Shown here piece by piece: positions 17,069 to 26,898 of a DNA stretch of 64,000 bases. The position numbers were made by a program, and so were the translations under genes. Where the stretch lies: contig NZ_JANIPJ010000009.1 in NCBI RefSeq assembly GCF_024623455.1, forward strand, positions 186,001-250,000. The letters are read 5' to 3'. Within the stretch, counting starts at the first letter, position 1, and each line of letters begins with the position of its first letter. Origin of the DNA: Paenibacillus soyae. GTDB taxonomy: Bacteria; Bacillota; Bacilli; Paenibacillales; Paenibacillaceae. The notes under the pieces are model-generated. The model ran no database searches. It worked only from the letters and a program-made list of their open reading frames with translations, and was not told the DNA's origin.

Positions 17069-19756
17069 TTGGCGAAGAAGAGACGGAAAAAATCGATAGG
17101 CGCTCAGTTGAAATTTGAAGTTTACGGCATTCTGCTAATCACTATATCCATAATCGCGATGTCGGGAGAAGCGACGGTTGGCCGCGCGTTGTCCAAGCTG
17201 TTCGGGCTTTTTCTCGGCAAATTTTATTTTGTTCTAGCTTTGGTCGGCATTTATGTCGGCCTTACCGTCATGGTGAAGCGGGCTTGGCCCAAAACCTGGT
17301 CCAGCCGAAAGACAGGCCTGCTTATTCTGGTGCTTGCCTGCACCCTAAGCAGCTCGATATCGGAAGTGAGCATGAGGTTTGCCGGCGTGGAACGCGAGGC
17401 GTTGACCGGCAGCGTGATCCTAAGCACGCTGAGTACCGACCTTCGGGATCAGCTCATTTCCGTATCGCCTGAGCTGGATGTCTCGATTCGTGAGAAATCG
17501 ATCAGCGGTGGCTATGTCGGGGCGGTACAATACTCGATTTTATTTATGCTGTTCGGCTATTACGGCGCGTTTATTCTCAATATGGTGATGTTTGCGATAG
17601 CGATTATGCTGATTACCGGCAAATCCTACGTCGAGCTGTTCCAGATGTTGCGCAAACGAACGGGAAGGCTGATCAAGCTGCTGCTCGCCAAAAGAACGGC
17701 CATGCGCAAGCGGCGGGCCGCGGCTGCCGCCTTGGCGACCGCGACGCAAGGCCAGCAGGATGATTACGAGAATGATCAAACGATCGACGACGATATCCAT
17801 TATCAGCCTGCCCCTGTCAAGAAAAAACGGTCTTTGTTTTTTGCCTGGAAGCAGGAGGAACCGGCTAGCAAGAGCGAGACCGAAGAGCAGGATGATGATT
17901 GGCAGTTGTCTCACCAAGATTTCGACGCGGAAACCAGAAACGAAGTAAAGCCGGCATGGGAAAAACAATTAGACGACAAGTGGGAGCCGGCGGGCGAGCC
18001 GGTCAAAGAAGAACAAACGTCTGAGTCCCTTGACAGTCAACACGGCGAAAAACCGCCATGGGAGGAGGAACGCCGCGTAGGCGATGCCCCTGCCCATATA
18101 CATAACGAAACCAATAACGACGAGCTTCCGCTCGAACAGTGGGAGAATACTGCCGAACCGGACGTACAGGATGACATTCCAAGCGAAAGTCGAATGGACG
18201 ACGCAGAATTTCCGGATGAAACGCCGCAGCATAATCCTCTCCTCGATTCCGAAGCGATCGTATCGGAAGAAGAAGGGGAGGGAGGCGTGCCTCGCAGACC
18301 GGTTGACGCGGAAGCGCCGGCTAGAACGGAGAAGCCATATCGGCTGCCGCCATTTACTTTGCTGCACAAGCCGAACGGGCTTTCCAAAGGAAGCGAAACC
18401 TCGGATATGTACGATTCCAAGCGCAAGCTGGAGGCGACTCTCGAAAGCTTCGGCGTTCGGGCCAAGGTTCTCGATGTCGTCAGGGGGCCAGCTGTTACGC
18501 GATACGAGGTGCAGCCGGCAACCGGCGTCAAAGTAAGCCGAATCGTCGGATTAACCGACGATATCGCCCTCGCGCTGGCCGCCAAAGACGTTCGGATGGA
18601 AGCTCCGATTCCGGGCAAATCGGCGATCGGCATCGAGGTGCCCAACATGGAAGTTTCGGTCGTCACGATGAGGGAAGTCATGGAGACGCCTGCCTTCCTC
18701 AATTCATCGTCCAAACTGTCGATAGCATTCGGCAGGGACATATCCGGGCAGACGATCGTAGGCAATCTGGCCAAAATGCCGCATCTTCTTGTGGCGGGCG
18801 CAACGGGCTCGGGCAAATCGGTATGTATTAACGGCATTATCACCAGCATTTTGTATAAGGCCAAGCCGGACGAAGTGAAGTTTCTTATGATCGATCCGAA
18901 GATGGTTGAGCTTAACATCTATAACGGCATCCCGCATTTGCTTGCGCCGGTCGTTACGGACCCAAGGCGCGCGTCCTTGGCGCTGAAGAAGATCGTGGTC
19001 GAGATGGAGAAGCGGTACGAGCTGTTCTCGAAATCTTCCACGCGGAACATTGAAGGCTACAATACGCTGATGGCGGATAATCCGGCTGCCGTCCTGCCGT
19101 ATATCGTCGTTATCGTGGACGAGCTTGCCGACCTCATGATGGTAGCGGCGGGCGATGTCGAGGATTCGATCGCAAGGCTCGCCCAAATGGCGCGCGCGGC
19201 GGGCATACATCTGATTATCGCGACACAGCGGCCTTCGGTCGATGTCATCACCGGCGTCATCAAAGCGAATATTCCATCGCGTATCGCATTCGGCGTCTCC
19301 TCCCAGGTCGATTCAAGGACCATCCTCGATATGGCCGGAGCAGAGAAGCTGCTCGGCAGAGGCGATATGCTGTTCCTCCCGGTCGGCATGTCGAAGCCGA
19401 TACGCGTACAGGGCGCCTTCCTCTCCGACCAAGAAGTCGAGGCGCTGGTCGGTTACGCCCGGGATCAAGGCGAAGCCGAATACAAAGAAGATTTGGTGCC
19501 GGAGATCGAAGAGGAGTCCGACGACGAAGAGATGATGCTGGACGAGCTGTTCGATCAAGCCGTTCAAATCGTTGTCGAAGCCAAGCAGGCATCGGTTTCA
19601 CTGCTTCAACGACGAATGCGGGTCGGTTACACCCGGGCGGCGCGTATGATCGATCAGATGGAAGCGCGAGGCGTCGTCGGGCCATACGAAGGAAGCAAGC
19701 CTCGCGAGGTGCTCATGACTCTCGAGCAGCTGCAAGCCAGCCGAATCAGCTCTTAA
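17069..19756 (+). CDS. spoIIIE: DNA translocase SpoIIIE/FtsK
   Basis: A membrane-anchored hexameric DNA pump that clears chromosomes from the division septum and moves the chromosome into the forespore. About 895 residues. Four to five N-terminal membrane segments within residues 20-190 precede an acidic, proline-rich linker (about 220-440). The FtsK motor follows, with Walker A GATGSGKS near 577, Walker [12 protein letters not shown], and a C-terminal winged-helix gamma domain. TTG 17069 is chosen because GAGGTGA lies 5 bases upstream and the resulting MAKKRRKK matches known SpoIIIE starts. GTG 17060 would overlap its own ribosome binding site. The linker makes it longer than the B. subtilis protein. 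Confidence 0.93.
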   Translation: MAKKRRKKSIGAQLKFEVYGILLITISIIAMSGEATVGRALSKLFGLFLGKFYFVLALVGIYVGLTVMVKRAWPKTWSSRKTGLLILVLACTLSSSISEVSMRFAGVEREALTGSVILSTLSTDLRDQLISVSPELDVSIREKSISGGYVGAVQYSILFMLFGYYGAFILNMVMFAIAIMLITGKSYVELFQMLRKRTGRLIKLLLAKRTAMRKRRAAAAALATATQGQQDDYENDQTIDDDIHYQPAPVKKKRSLFFAWKQEEPASKSETEEQDDDWQLSHQDFDAETRNEVKPAWEKQLDDKWEPAGEPVKEEQTSESLDSQHGEKPPWEEERRVGDAPAHIHNETNNDELPLEQWENTAEPDVQDDIPSESRMDDAEFPDETPQHNPLLDSEAIVSEEEGEGGVPRRPVDAEAPARTEKPYRLPPFTLLHKPNGLSKGSETSDMYDSKRKLEATLESFGVRAKVLDVVRGPAVTRYEVQPATGVKVSRIVGLTDDIALALAAKDVRMEAPIPGKSAIGIEVPNMEVSVVTMREVMETPAFLNSSSKLSIAFGRDISGQTIVGNLAKMPHLLVAGATGSGKSVCINGIITSILYKAKPDEVKFLMIDPKMVELNIYNGIPHLLAPVVTDPRRASLALKKIVVEMEKRYELFSKSSTRNIEGYNTLMADNPAAVLPYIVVIVDELADLMMVAAGDVEDSIARLAQMARAAGIHLIIATQRPSVDVITGVIKANIPSRIAFGVSSQVDSRTILDMAGAEKLLGRGDMLFLPVGMSKPIRVQGAFLSDQEVEALVGYARDQGEAEYKEDLVPEIEEESDDEEMMLDELFDQAVQIVVEAKQASVSLLQRRMRVGYTRAARMIDQMEARGVVGPYEGSKPREVLMTLEQLQASRISS

Positions 19757-19770
19757 GTTCCATGGCAATC

Positions 19771-19801
19771 TGCATAGAAGCTGGACAAGTTTCTCATACT
19801 A
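19771..19801 (+). promoter_or_regulatory. Putative sigma-G promoter for sleB
   Basis: TGCATA and CATACTA lie 18 bases apart and match sigma-G consensus at every defined position. A perfect 6-bp inverted repeat (TAGGTA-ACGC-TACCTA, 19806-19821) follows in the leader. Confidence 0.68.
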
Positions 19802-19858
19802 CAGTTAGGTAACGCTACCTAAAGCGAACTAACTTGCATGAGAAAGGCAGATCCTTAC

Positions 19859-20629
19859 ATGAGAAATCGTTTGATAGCGGTAACCTGCATCATCGTTCTG
19901 TTCGTATTCGGCACGCTGAGCATCATGCGCGGACATGGCGGCGGCACGGCCGAAACGTTCAGCAATGCGACGTTGAAGGTAGGTTCTTCCGGACAAGACG
20001 TGACCGAGCTGCAAGGAAGGCTTAGCTATCTTGGGTATTACAACGGCAAGATAGACGGCGTGTTCGGCTCCAAGACGAAAGGCGCCGTAACCTGGTTCCA
20101 ATGGAAGTTCGGACTCAAATCCGACGGCATCGTCGGAGGGGATACGAAGAAGAAGCTCGTGGATGCGACCAAAGGCTGGAAGCCTGGTTCGACGAACGCG
20201 GGAGGCGGTTCGAATGCTCCGGCCGCCGGGGGCGGCTCCCAAAGCAACATGGCCAAATCCAATCGCTTGGGCTTGACCGACAATGATCTTCAAATTATGG
20301 CGAACGCCGTGTACGGAGAGGCTCGCGGAGAGCCTTACGAAGGGCAAGTGGCGGTCGCGGCCGTCATATTGAACCGGGTGAAATCGGAGAGCTTTCCGAA
20401 TACGGTCTACGGCGTTATCTTCCAGCCTAGAGCGTTCACGGCGGTAGCCGACGGCCAGATCTATTTGACACCGAACGCCAAAGCGAAGGAAGCCGTCGAA
20501 GACGCTTTGAACGGATGGGATCCGACAGGAGGCTGTCTGTATTATTTCAACCCGAATACGGCAACTTCAAGCTGGATCTGGACCAGGCCGCAGGTGAAAA
20601 CGATCGGAAAACATATATTCTGCATGTAA
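19859..20629 (+). CDS. sleB: Spore cortex-lytic enzyme SleB
   Basis: A lytic transglycosylase that degrades muramic-lactam cortex peptidoglycan in germination. The 256 residues have an N-terminal membrane/signal segment (residues 5-22), a peptidoglycan-binding domain at about 38-101 (VGSSGQDVTELQ), a Gly/Ser/Asn linker and the Hydrolase_2 domain with catalytic E154 in VYGEARGE. I prefer ATG 19859, which has AAAGG upstream; ATG 19838 has no site and would lengthen the leader peptide. A consensus sigma-G promoter precedes it, as known for sleB. No ypeB-like gene follows. Confidence 0.9.
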   Translation: MRNRLIAVTCIIVLFVFGTLSIMRGHGGGTAETFSNATLKVGSSGQDVTELQGRLSYLGYYNGKIDGVFGSKTKGAVTWFQWKFGLKSDGIVGGDTKKKLVDATKGWKPGSTNAGGGSNAPAAGGGSQSNMAKSNRLGLTDNDLQIMANAVYGEARGEPYEGQVAVAAVILNRVKSESFPNTVYGVIFQPRAFTAVADGQIYLTPNAKAKEAVEDALNGWDPTGGCLYYFNPNTATSSWIWTRPQVKTIGKHIFCM

Positions 20630-20649
20630 AGAAATAGTCGTAACATACT

Positions 20650-20694
20650 AGAAGCAGCCGCTTCTGCGCGAGCGCAGCAGTGGTTGCTTCTTCC
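20650..20694 (+). terminator. Hairpin after sleB
   Basis: AGAAGCAGCC...CTGCGC pairs with GCGCAGCAG...GCTTCTT in a long, slightly interrupted stem. The following tract is only weakly T-rich. Confidence 0.65.
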
Positions 20695-20747
20695 ATTTCT
20701 GATCGGTTAAAATGAAAAAAACGGCGTTAATGAAGGGAGCAAACCGC

Positions 20748-22022
20748 GTGACTTCATTCCAAAGAGGACAGCTCGAGCGAATTCGCTTGCATGTGCTGCC
20801 CACGAATCGTTTCAAAACGTTTGCTATATCTTTGTTTGCCGGTGTTCCGCTGGACGAAAAGAACGTTACGCCCGTCGCTCTCATCCCGTTCGTGCTTCGC
20901 AGGGGAACCGCGAAGACGCCGGAGACGATCGCGTTCAGGGAGAAGCTGGACGACATGTACGGCGCGGGTTTCGGATTCGACGTATACAAGAGAGGCGATT
21001 CCCAGATTGTCCAGTTCCGCATGGACGTCATCAACGACCGATTCGTCAGCTCCAATCAGTCGCTGCTTGCGGCATCCCTCGGATTTCTGGGCGATGTGCT
21101 GACGGATCCTTGCCTGGAGGGCAACGGGTTCAGAGCCAAGTACGTGGAGGCGGAGAAGGCCACCCTTCGGAAGCGGCTCGAGGCTATCGTCAACGATAAG
21201 ATCCGATTCGCAGCCGAGCGATGCATCGAAGAGATGTGCGCGGATGAGCCTTACCGCTTGCATCCCCTTGGCAAATTAGATGAAATCGATGGCATCCAGC
21301 CGGATGCTCTGTACCGCAGCTATGAAGATTGGCTGCAGAACGCGGCGCTCGATTTGTACGTTGTCGGCGATACGACGCTGGAGGAAGTAACAAAGCTGTT
21401 CAGGGAGTCTTTCCGTCTGAAGCCAGGCACGCCTGCTTCCTATACGCGTCCCCAATTGAAGCATGACGCGCGGGAAACCAAATTTGTCGTCGACAAAATG
21501 GACGTAAGCCAAGGGAAGCTTAACATGGGCCTCCGCACCGGCATCGGCTACGATGACAAGCTGTATCCGGCGGCGCTCATGTATAACGGCATATTGGGCG
21601 GCTACCCGCATTCCAAGCTGTTCATTAACGTGCGCGAGAAGGAGAGCCTGGCCTATTACGCGGCAAGCCGTCTAGATGGTCACAAAGGCATCTGCACCAT
21701 CCAATCGGGAATCGAATTCGCCAATTACGACAAGGCGGTCGAAATTATAAAAGCGCAGCTCGAAAGCATGAAAGCCGGACAATTGTCGGATCTCGAAATG
21801 AGCCAGACGAAAGCGATGATCTCGGGGCATCTGCGCGAGCTTCAGGATTCGGCGTACGAAATGCTATCCTACGATTTCAACAGCGTATTGACCGGCAACA
21901 ACCGGACATCCGCGGAGCTGCTGGAGCAAGTGCAGGCCGTTACGCCTGCCGACATCGTGGAGGTTGCGAAGCACGTGCAGCTGGATACCGTCTATTTCTT
22001 GCGAGACCGGAAGGAGGCTTAA
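20748..22022 (+). CDS. ymfF: M16 peptidase-like protein YmfF (non-catalytic subunit)
   Basis: A 424-residue M16-fold protein. It lacks the HxxEH zinc motif; the corresponding region reads VALIPFVLRRGT. It is therefore probably the inactive half of a heterodimer with the next gene, as in other paired M16 systems. The C-terminal region keeps the YPHSKLFINVREKESLAY substrate-side motif. GTG 20748 is chosen for GGGAG 8 bases upstream; earlier in-frame starts at 20712 and 20730 lack a site. The pair equals B. subtilis ymfF-ymfH in the same place. Confidence 0.87.
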   Translation: MTSFQRGQLERIRLHVLPTNRFKTFAISLFAGVPLDEKNVTPVALIPFVLRRGTAKTPETIAFREKLDDMYGAGFGFDVYKRGDSQIVQFRMDVINDRFVSSNQSLLAASLGFLGDVLTDPCLEGNGFRAKYVEAEKATLRKRLEAIVNDKIRFAAERCIEEMCADEPYRLHPLGKLDEIDGIQPDALYRSYEDWLQNAALDLYVVGDTTLEEVTKLFRESFRLKPGTPASYTRPQLKHDARETKFVVDKMDVSQGKLNMGLRTGIGYDDKLYPAALMYNGILGGYPHSKLFINVREKESLAYYAASRLDGHKGICTIQSGIEFANYDKAVEIIKAQLESMKAGQLSDLEMSQTKAMISGHLRELQDSAYEMLSYDFNSVLTGNNRTSAELLEQVQAVTPADIVEVAKHVQLDTVYFLRDRKEA

Positions 22023-22028
22023 GCGACG

Positions 22029-23321
22029 ATGGAAACCTTACAATATCCGAATGTGCAGGAAACGTTGTACCGCGAAGTGTTGGACAACGGCCTGGAGGTC
22101 ATCGTTCTGCCGAAGGAAGGGTTTCAGAAAACCTATGCGACCTTCTCCACCAAATACGGATCCGTCGACAACGTCTTTGCGGTCGGCGTCGAAGAACCGA
22201 AGCGAGTTCCCGACGGCATCGCTCATTTCTTGGAGCATAAGATGTTCGAGGAGCCCGAAGGCGACATCTTTGCCGTGTTCGCGTCTCAAGGCGCAAGCGC
22301 GAACGCTTATACGACCTTCGACCGGACGGTCTATTTGTTCTCGGCAACCGAGCAGATCCACGCCAATCTCGAGACGTTGATCAATTTCGTGCAAAACCCG
22401 TATTTTACGGATGCCAACGTCAACAAAGAGAAGGGGATCATCGAGCAAGAGATCAACATGTACCGGGATAATGCCGACTGGCGCGTTTATTTCGGACTGA
22501 TCGACGCTTTGTACCACACGCATCCCGTTCATATTGATATCGCGGGAACCGTTGAATCGATCTATCAGATCGACAAGGAAACGTTGTACCGTTGCTACGA
22601 AACATTCTACCATCCTTCCAATATGCTGTTGTTCGTAGTAGGAGGCGTAGATGCGGAAGAAGTATTCCGATTGGTCCGAAGCAACCAAGCGGCCAAATCG
22701 TTTAAGCCGCAAGGGGAAATTAAGCGGTATTTCGATTCTGAGCCCGTTAACGTCAAAATTCCTCGAAAAGTCGTCGAGCTTCCGGTCTCGCTGCCGAAAT
22801 GCATGCTGGGCTTTAAGGAGAAGCGGGTCGGCCTTGAAGGCGAGGCGCTGCTCCGCCACGAGGTAACGAGCAAATTGATGCTGGACGCGCTTATCGGACC
22901 CAGCTCCAAGCTATATCAGTCGCTCTACGAACAAAATCTTATCTCCGATTCGTTCGGCTCCGAATACAACTCGAGCAGGGATTACGCATTCTCCGTGCTC
23001 GGCGGCGATACGCCCGACCCGGACGCGCTCATTCAAGGCTTGCGCGACGGGATCGCGGAGGCCATCCGCAACGGAATCGATTCCGAGTCGTTCGAACGTT
23101 CCAAACGCAAGAAAATCGGCGGTTATCTTCGCATGCTGAACTCCCCAGAATCGATTGCAGGCGAATTTACGCGTTACCGGTTCCGCGACAGCGACATGTT
23201 CGACGTGCTGAAATGCTACGAGGCATGTACGCTGGACGAAGTGAACAACAGGCTGCGCGAGCATTTCGACTTCGAGCAATTAGCCGTGTCCATCGTGGAG
23301 AAATCGAAACCGGGCGAATGA
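22029..23321 (+). CDS. ymfH: M16 zinc protease YmfH (catalytic subunit)
   Basis: A 430-residue insulinase-family peptidase with the zinc motif HFLEH (residues 65-69) and the downstream glutamate in GIIEQEINMY. It begins 6 bases after ymfF with GGAGG upstream and overlaps ymfI by 4 bases, so the three are coupled. The substrate is not known. By analogy with paired M16 enzymes it probably cleaves a peptide in a chamber formed with YmfF. Confidence 0.9.
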   Translation: METLQYPNVQETLYREVLDNGLEVIVLPKEGFQKTYATFSTKYGSVDNVFAVGVEEPKRVPDGIAHFLEHKMFEEPEGDIFAVFASQGASANAYTTFDRTVYLFSATEQIHANLETLINFVQNPYFTDANVNKEKGIIEQEINMYRDNADWRVYFGLIDALYHTHPVHIDIAGTVESIYQIDKETLYRCYETFYHPSNMLLFVVGGVDAEEVFRLVRSNQAAKSFKPQGEIKRYFDSEPVNVKIPRKVVELPVSLPKCMLGFKEKRVGLEGEALLRHEVTSKLMLDALIGPSSKLYQSLYEQNLISDSFGSEYNSSRDYAFSVLGGDTPDPDALIQGLRDGIAEAIRNGIDSESFERSKRKKIGGYLRMLNSPESIAGEFTRYRFRDSDMFDVLKCYEACTLDEVNNRLREHFDFEQLAVSIVEKSKPGE

Positions 23322-24064
23322 AGACGCTGCAGGAAACGACGGTATTGATCACGGGGGGGAGCCGGGGAATCGGGGCGGCCATCGCCAAACGATTCGCCGC
23401 GGAAGGGGTCAATATCGTCATTCACTATTTGGAATCGCATGAGCATGCCAACGAAACGGCAAGGATGTGCATGGCGCTCGGAGCGAACGTTATGACCATC
23501 TCTGCCGATCTAAGGTCGAGCGAACAGCTTACGCGCATGCGGGATAAGCTGGAAAGCCATGGAATCCGTCCCGATATTCTAGTGAACAACGGCGGCATTT
23601 CCCATTACGGGATGCTGGCGGATGTGACGGAGCAGATTTGGGACGATGTTATGAACGTTAATTTGAAAGGCATGTTTTTATGCACGCAGTTGTTTATGCC
23701 TCAGATGATCGCGCAGCGATACGGCAGAATCATCAACGTATCTTCGGTGTGGGGTTTGTCCGGCGCGTCCTGCGAGGTATTGTACTCCACGACGAAGGGC
23801 GGCATGAACGCGTTCACGAAAGCGCTGGCCAAAGAGCTCGCGCCTTCCGGCGTAACCGTTAACGCGGTCGCTCCGGGCGTCGTGGATACGCTCATGATGG
23901 GGTCGTTCAATCCGGAGGAGAAGGCTGCCCTGCAGCAAGAAATTCCGGCGGGACGATTCGGCTCCGCCGAGGAGATCGCGTCTCTCGTTTATTTTCTATC
24001 GCTGCCCGAATCTTCCTATATAACAGGGCAGATCATTAGCCCGAACGGCGGTTGGCATACTTAA
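23318..24064 (+). CDS. ymfI: Short-chain dehydrogenase/reductase YmfI (3-oxoacyl-ACP reductase-like)
   Basis: A 248-residue classical SDR. It has TGGSRGIG for NAD(P) binding near residue 12, NNGG near 93, and the catalytic S and YxxxK (YSTTKGG). The fold and length are those of FabG, but the gene is not in a fatty acid cluster and sits with ymfF-ymfH as in B. subtilis, so the true substrate is open. ATGA overlap with ymfH fixes the start. Confidence 0.9.
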   Translation: MKTLQETTVLITGGSRGIGAAIAKRFAAEGVNIVIHYLESHEHANETARMCMALGANVMTISADLRSSEQLTRMRDKLESHGIRPDILVNNGGISHYGMLADVTEQIWDDVMNVNLKGMFLCTQLFMPQMIAQRYGRIINVSSVWGLSGASCEVLYSTTKGGMNAFTKALAKELAPSGVTVNAVAPGVVDTLMMGSFNPEEKAALQQEIPAGRFGSAEEIASLVYFLSLPESSYITGQIISPNGGWHT

Positions 24065-24092
24065 GCGAAGCGAGGCTTTTACGCGCCTGAGG

Positions 24093-24122
24093 GTATAAAC
24101 CTTGTCCAAAGTGCGCACAATA
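24093..24122 (+). promoter_or_regulatory. Possible sigma-G promoter for ymfJ
   Basis: GTATA is followed after 18 bases by CACAATA, one mismatch from CATnnTA. I believe ymfJ is forespore-expressed in B. subtilis, but the match here is weaker than those before tepA and sleB. Confidence 0.35.
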
Positions 24123-24170
24123 ACGACTGTTGATGATTCTTTTCCACACCATTTTAGGAGGCGAAGATAC

Positions 24171-24428
24171 ATGTCAACTTCAACAGTCCTTACGAATTTC
24201 GAAACATGGAAGCATTTTTTGGCGGACCGCGTTTCTCAAGCGAAGAAAATGGGGCTGACGGAAGATACGATTTCGAACCTGGCCTTCGAGATCGGCAGCT
24301 TCCTCGACGAGAAAGTGGATCCGAAAAACGATGAAGAAAGTGTTTTGAAGCAGCTTTGGGACGTAGGGGATCAAGAAGAGCGCAAGACGATTGCAAGGCT
24401 GATGGTCAAGCTTGTAGAGAAAGCCTAG
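24171..24428 (+). CDS. ymfJ: DUF3243 family protein YmfJ
   Basis: An 85-residue soluble, acidic-helical protein (start MSTSTVLTNFETW) of the DUF3243 family, sited between ymfI and ymfK as in B. subtilis. No membrane segment or catalytic motif is visible, and its function is unknown. AGGAGGCG is upstream of the ATG and a clear terminator follows, so it is probably its own transcription unit. An upstream in-frame TTG at 24102 has no ribosome binding site. Confidence 0.85.
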   Translation: MSTSTVLTNFETWKHFLADRVSQAKKMGLTEDTISNLAFEIGSFLDEKVDPKNDEESVLKQLWDVGDQEERKTIARLMVKLVEKA

Positions 24429-24446
24429 CACTCATAACGAGCAGGG

Positions 24447-24470
24447 AAGCCTCCGTTAGCGGAGGCTTTT
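24447..24470 (+). terminator. Terminator after ymfJ
   Basis: AAGCCTCCG and CGGAGGCTT form a 9-bp stem with a TTAG loop followed by T residues. Confidence 0.9.
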
Positions 24471-24549
24471 CTGCAATGTTCTGCCTCGTTGCAGGATTAT
24501 GACGAAAATTGTAGAATTAAGATTATGGTAAACAAATGCAGATTTTCGC

Positions 24550-24578
24550 TTGATTTTTGTCTTTATTCTATTTATTAT
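24550..24578 (+). promoter_or_regulatory. Putative sigma-A promoter for ymfK
   Basis: TTGATT and TATTAT with 17-base spacing, ending 23 bases before the chosen ymfK start. Confidence 0.5.
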
Positions 24579-24601
24579 ACGAGTTTAGGACGGTGAACGC
24601 A

Positions 24602-25369
24602 TTGGAAACAAAACAATGGTACATGGAATATAAAATACATAAAAACCGTCCCGGACTTCTCGGCGATATCGCGTCTTTGCTCGGCATGCTTGAAGTGAAC
24701 ATCATGACGATCAACGGAGTTGAAGATCGGACAAGGGGTATGCTGCTGCAGACGAACGACGACGAGAAGATCGAGCTGCTAGGCAAGATGCTGCAAAAGG
24801 TAGACAATATTACCGTCAATAAGCTTCGGACGCCTACGATCGTCGATATATTGGCCGTCAGGCACGGGCGTTACATCGAGCGAGATTCGGATGACCGCAA
24901 GACCTTCCGTTTTGTAAGGGACGAGCTGGGGTTACTTGTCGACTTTCTTGGAGAGGTGTTCAAGAGGGACGGCAATCACGTCATCGGGCTGCGAGGCATG
25001 CCTCGCGTCGGGAAGACGGAATCGATTATTGCCGGAAGCGTTTGCTCCAACAAGAGATGGACGTTCGTCTCCTCCACGCTGCTTCGCCAGACGGTCCGCA
25101 GCCAGCTTTCCGAGGAAGAGATGCAGCCGAATAACATCTTTATTATTGACGGAATCGTGAGCACGATACGCTCGAATGAGAAGCACCACTCTCTAATTCA
25201 GGAAATCATGGCTATGCCTTCCACTAAGGTGATCGAGCACCCGGATATATTCGTGAAGGAATCCCATTACGATTACAGCCATTTCGACATAATCGTCGAG
25301 CTGCGCAATACGCCTGAGGAAGAAATTACGTATGAAACGTTTACAGCGAATTACACAGACGACTTCTAG
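24602..25369 (+). CDS. ymfK: DUF3388 family protein YmfK (ACT-like domain plus P-loop)
   Basis: About 255 residues. The N-terminal part (NRPGLLGDIASLLGML) looks like an ACT domain, a small-molecule-sensing fold. The second half has GMPRVGKTES, a Walker A-type P-loop, and FIIDG, a possible Walker B. It may thus be a ligand-sensing NTPase, but its function is unknown. The start is uncertain: TTG 24602 follows GGTGA by 5 bases, GTG 24593 and ATG 24623 are alternatives. It precedes rodZ as in B. subtilis. Confidence 0.82.
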   Translation: METKQWYMEYKIHKNRPGLLGDIASLLGMLEVNIMTINGVEDRTRGMLLQTNDDEKIELLGKMLQKVDNITVNKLRTPTIVDILAVRHGRYIERDSDDRKTFRFVRDELGLLVDFLGEVFKRDGNHVIGLRGMPRVGKTESIIAGSVCSNKRWTFVSSTLLRQTVRSQLSEEEMQPNNIFIIDGIVSTIRSNEKHHSLIQEIMAMPSTKVIEHPDIFVKESHYDYSHFDIIVELRNTPEEEITYETFTANYTDDF

Positions 25370-25404
25370 ACTATCTCTATATCCATTCGGAAGGAGGCTT
25401 CTCC

Positions 25405-26328
25405 ATGTCTGACCTAGGCGCATTGCTTCGCAAAGCAAGAGAGCAGCGCGGCTTATCGCTTGACGAAATCCAGGAGCTAACCAAAATCAGAAAACGATAC
25501 TTAGAAGCGATCGAATCCGGCGATTACAGCGTATTGCCCGGGTCCTTCTACGTTCGGGCGTTCGTGAAGAACTTCTCCGAAGCGGTCGGTCTCGATCCCG
25601 AAGAAGTGCTGCGTCTTTATCAGCATGAAGTGCCGTCTCCCGCAGTGGAGAACTCTACGGAACCGATTCCCGTTCGCAAACCGCGCAAGTTGAAATCGCA
25701 AGCCTCCGAGAAATTCGGAAAGATTGGATTTAATCTTGTTATGTGGAGCTTCCTGATTCTGATCGTGGTGCTCGTATGGTACTTCGCCTTCAACAAATCA
25801 GGGGGCGAGCCTGATACGGTGGACAAAACGCCAATGACGGAGAATACGACGACTCCGGAGCCGACGAAGCAGCAAGACGAGCCGAGCGCTCCGCAGACAT
25901 CGGTTACTCCTCCGCCGCCATCGAAAGCACCGACGACCGTTACGTTCAACAGCAAAGCGGGCAAAGCGGACAAATATGATGTAGGTCCCGCAGGGGTTAT
26001 ACATAAAGTGGAGCTTAAGGTTGTAGGCGGACGCAATTGGGTCGAGGTTCGATCCGGCAGCAACAAAGGCAAAAAATTATTTTATGCCAATGCAGAGGAT
26101 GGAACTGTTCAAACGTACGAGCTCACCGAACCGATCTACATCAACGTAGGAAGAGCCGATTTCACCGAAGTGAGAATCGATGGCGTGCCTGTCCCGGACG
26201 GCGATCGCGCGGGCTCCAAGCAGCTGCTTCTCAGCCCTGTCGCCGTCGGTGCCGGCGAAGCGGCTTCTCCTACGCCGACGCCTTCCAATACGAGCGGCGC
26301 GGGGGCGGATTCCATCACGAGCGAATAG
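25405..26328 (+). CDS. rodZ: Cytoskeletal protein RodZ
   Basis: A 307-residue bitopic protein linking MreB to the wall-elongation machinery. It has an N-terminal HTH_25 domain (LLRKAREQRGLSLDEI, to about residue 70), a basic linker, one transmembrane helix near 110-130 (LVMWSFLILIVVLVWYF), a Pro/Thr-rich periplasmic-side spacer and a C-terminal DUF4115 domain. GGAAGGAGG precedes the ATG. It corresponds to B. subtilis ymfM. Confidence 0.92.
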   Translation: MSDLGALLRKAREQRGLSLDEIQELTKIRKRYLEAIESGDYSVLPGSFYVRAFVKNFSEAVGLDPEEVLRLYQHEVPSPAVENSTEPIPVRKPRKLKSQASEKFGKIGFNLVMWSFLILIVVLVWYFAFNKSGGEPDTVDKTPMTENTTTPEPTKQQDEPSAPQTSVTPPPPSKAPTTVTFNSKAGKADKYDVGPAGVIHKVELKVVGGRNWVEVRSGSNKGKKLFYANAEDGTVQTYELTEPIYINVGRADFTEVRIDGVPVPDGDRAGSKQLLLSPVAVGAGEAASPTPTPSNTSGAGADSITSE

Positions 26329-26373
26329 CGATTAGCCAGCTTATTTATGTCATGGGAAAAGGAGAGAGAATGA

Positions 26374-26865
26374 ATGAGTTCAGAAAGTTCGTTCGATATC
26401 GTTTCGAAGGTGGACATGCAGGAGCTGTCCAACGCGATCACGCAAGCGGAACGAGAAATCGAGACGCGATTTGATTTCAAGGGCAGCAAGAGCAGCATTG
26501 CTCTAGAGAAGGAAGAGCTGGTTGTAGGCTCGGATGACGAATACAAGCTGAAAAGCGTAATCGACATCCTGCAGTCCAAGATGGTCAAGCGTGGCGTGCC
26601 GATCAAAAATATGGATTTCGGCAAAATCGAAGGCGCTTCGGGCGGTACCGTCAAGCAACGCATCAAGCTGAGACAGGGGATTGAGCAGGACATTTCCAAA
26701 AAAATCAACATCCTGATCCGCGATTCCAAGCTGAAAGTGAAAAGCCAGATTCAAGGCGACCAAATCCGGGTAACCGGTAAAAGCCGCGACGATCTTCAGG
26801 CTGTCATCGCGCTGCTTCGCGGCGCCGATCTTCCAATCGAATTGCAATTCACGAATTACCGGTAA
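26374..26865 (+). CDS. yajQ: YajQ family nucleotide-binding protein
   Basis: A 163-residue protein with two ferredoxin-like halves, starting [14 protein letters not shown] and containing the typical ETRFDFKG segment. Some family members bind cyclic di-GMP or nucleotides, others have been tied to phage transcription; the role here is unknown. AAAGGAGAGAG precedes the start. It is inserted between rodZ and rimO, which is not the B. subtilis order. Confidence 0.92.
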   Translation: MSSESSFDIVSKVDMQELSNAITQAEREIETRFDFKGSKSSIALEKEELVVGSDDEYKLKSVIDILQSKMVKRGVPIKNMDFGKIEGASGGTVKQRIKLRQGIEQDISKKINILIRDSKLKVKSQIQGDQIRVTGKSRDDLQAVIALLRGADLPIELQFTNYR

Positions 26866-26898
26866 CGCTGGTAGCTAGAAGGGAATTGAAGTACATAT

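Noticed and set aside
20748..22022. YmfF as a broken protease gene
   Set aside because: The frame is intact and full length; lack of HxxEH is normal for the non-catalytic partner of paired M16 proteins.
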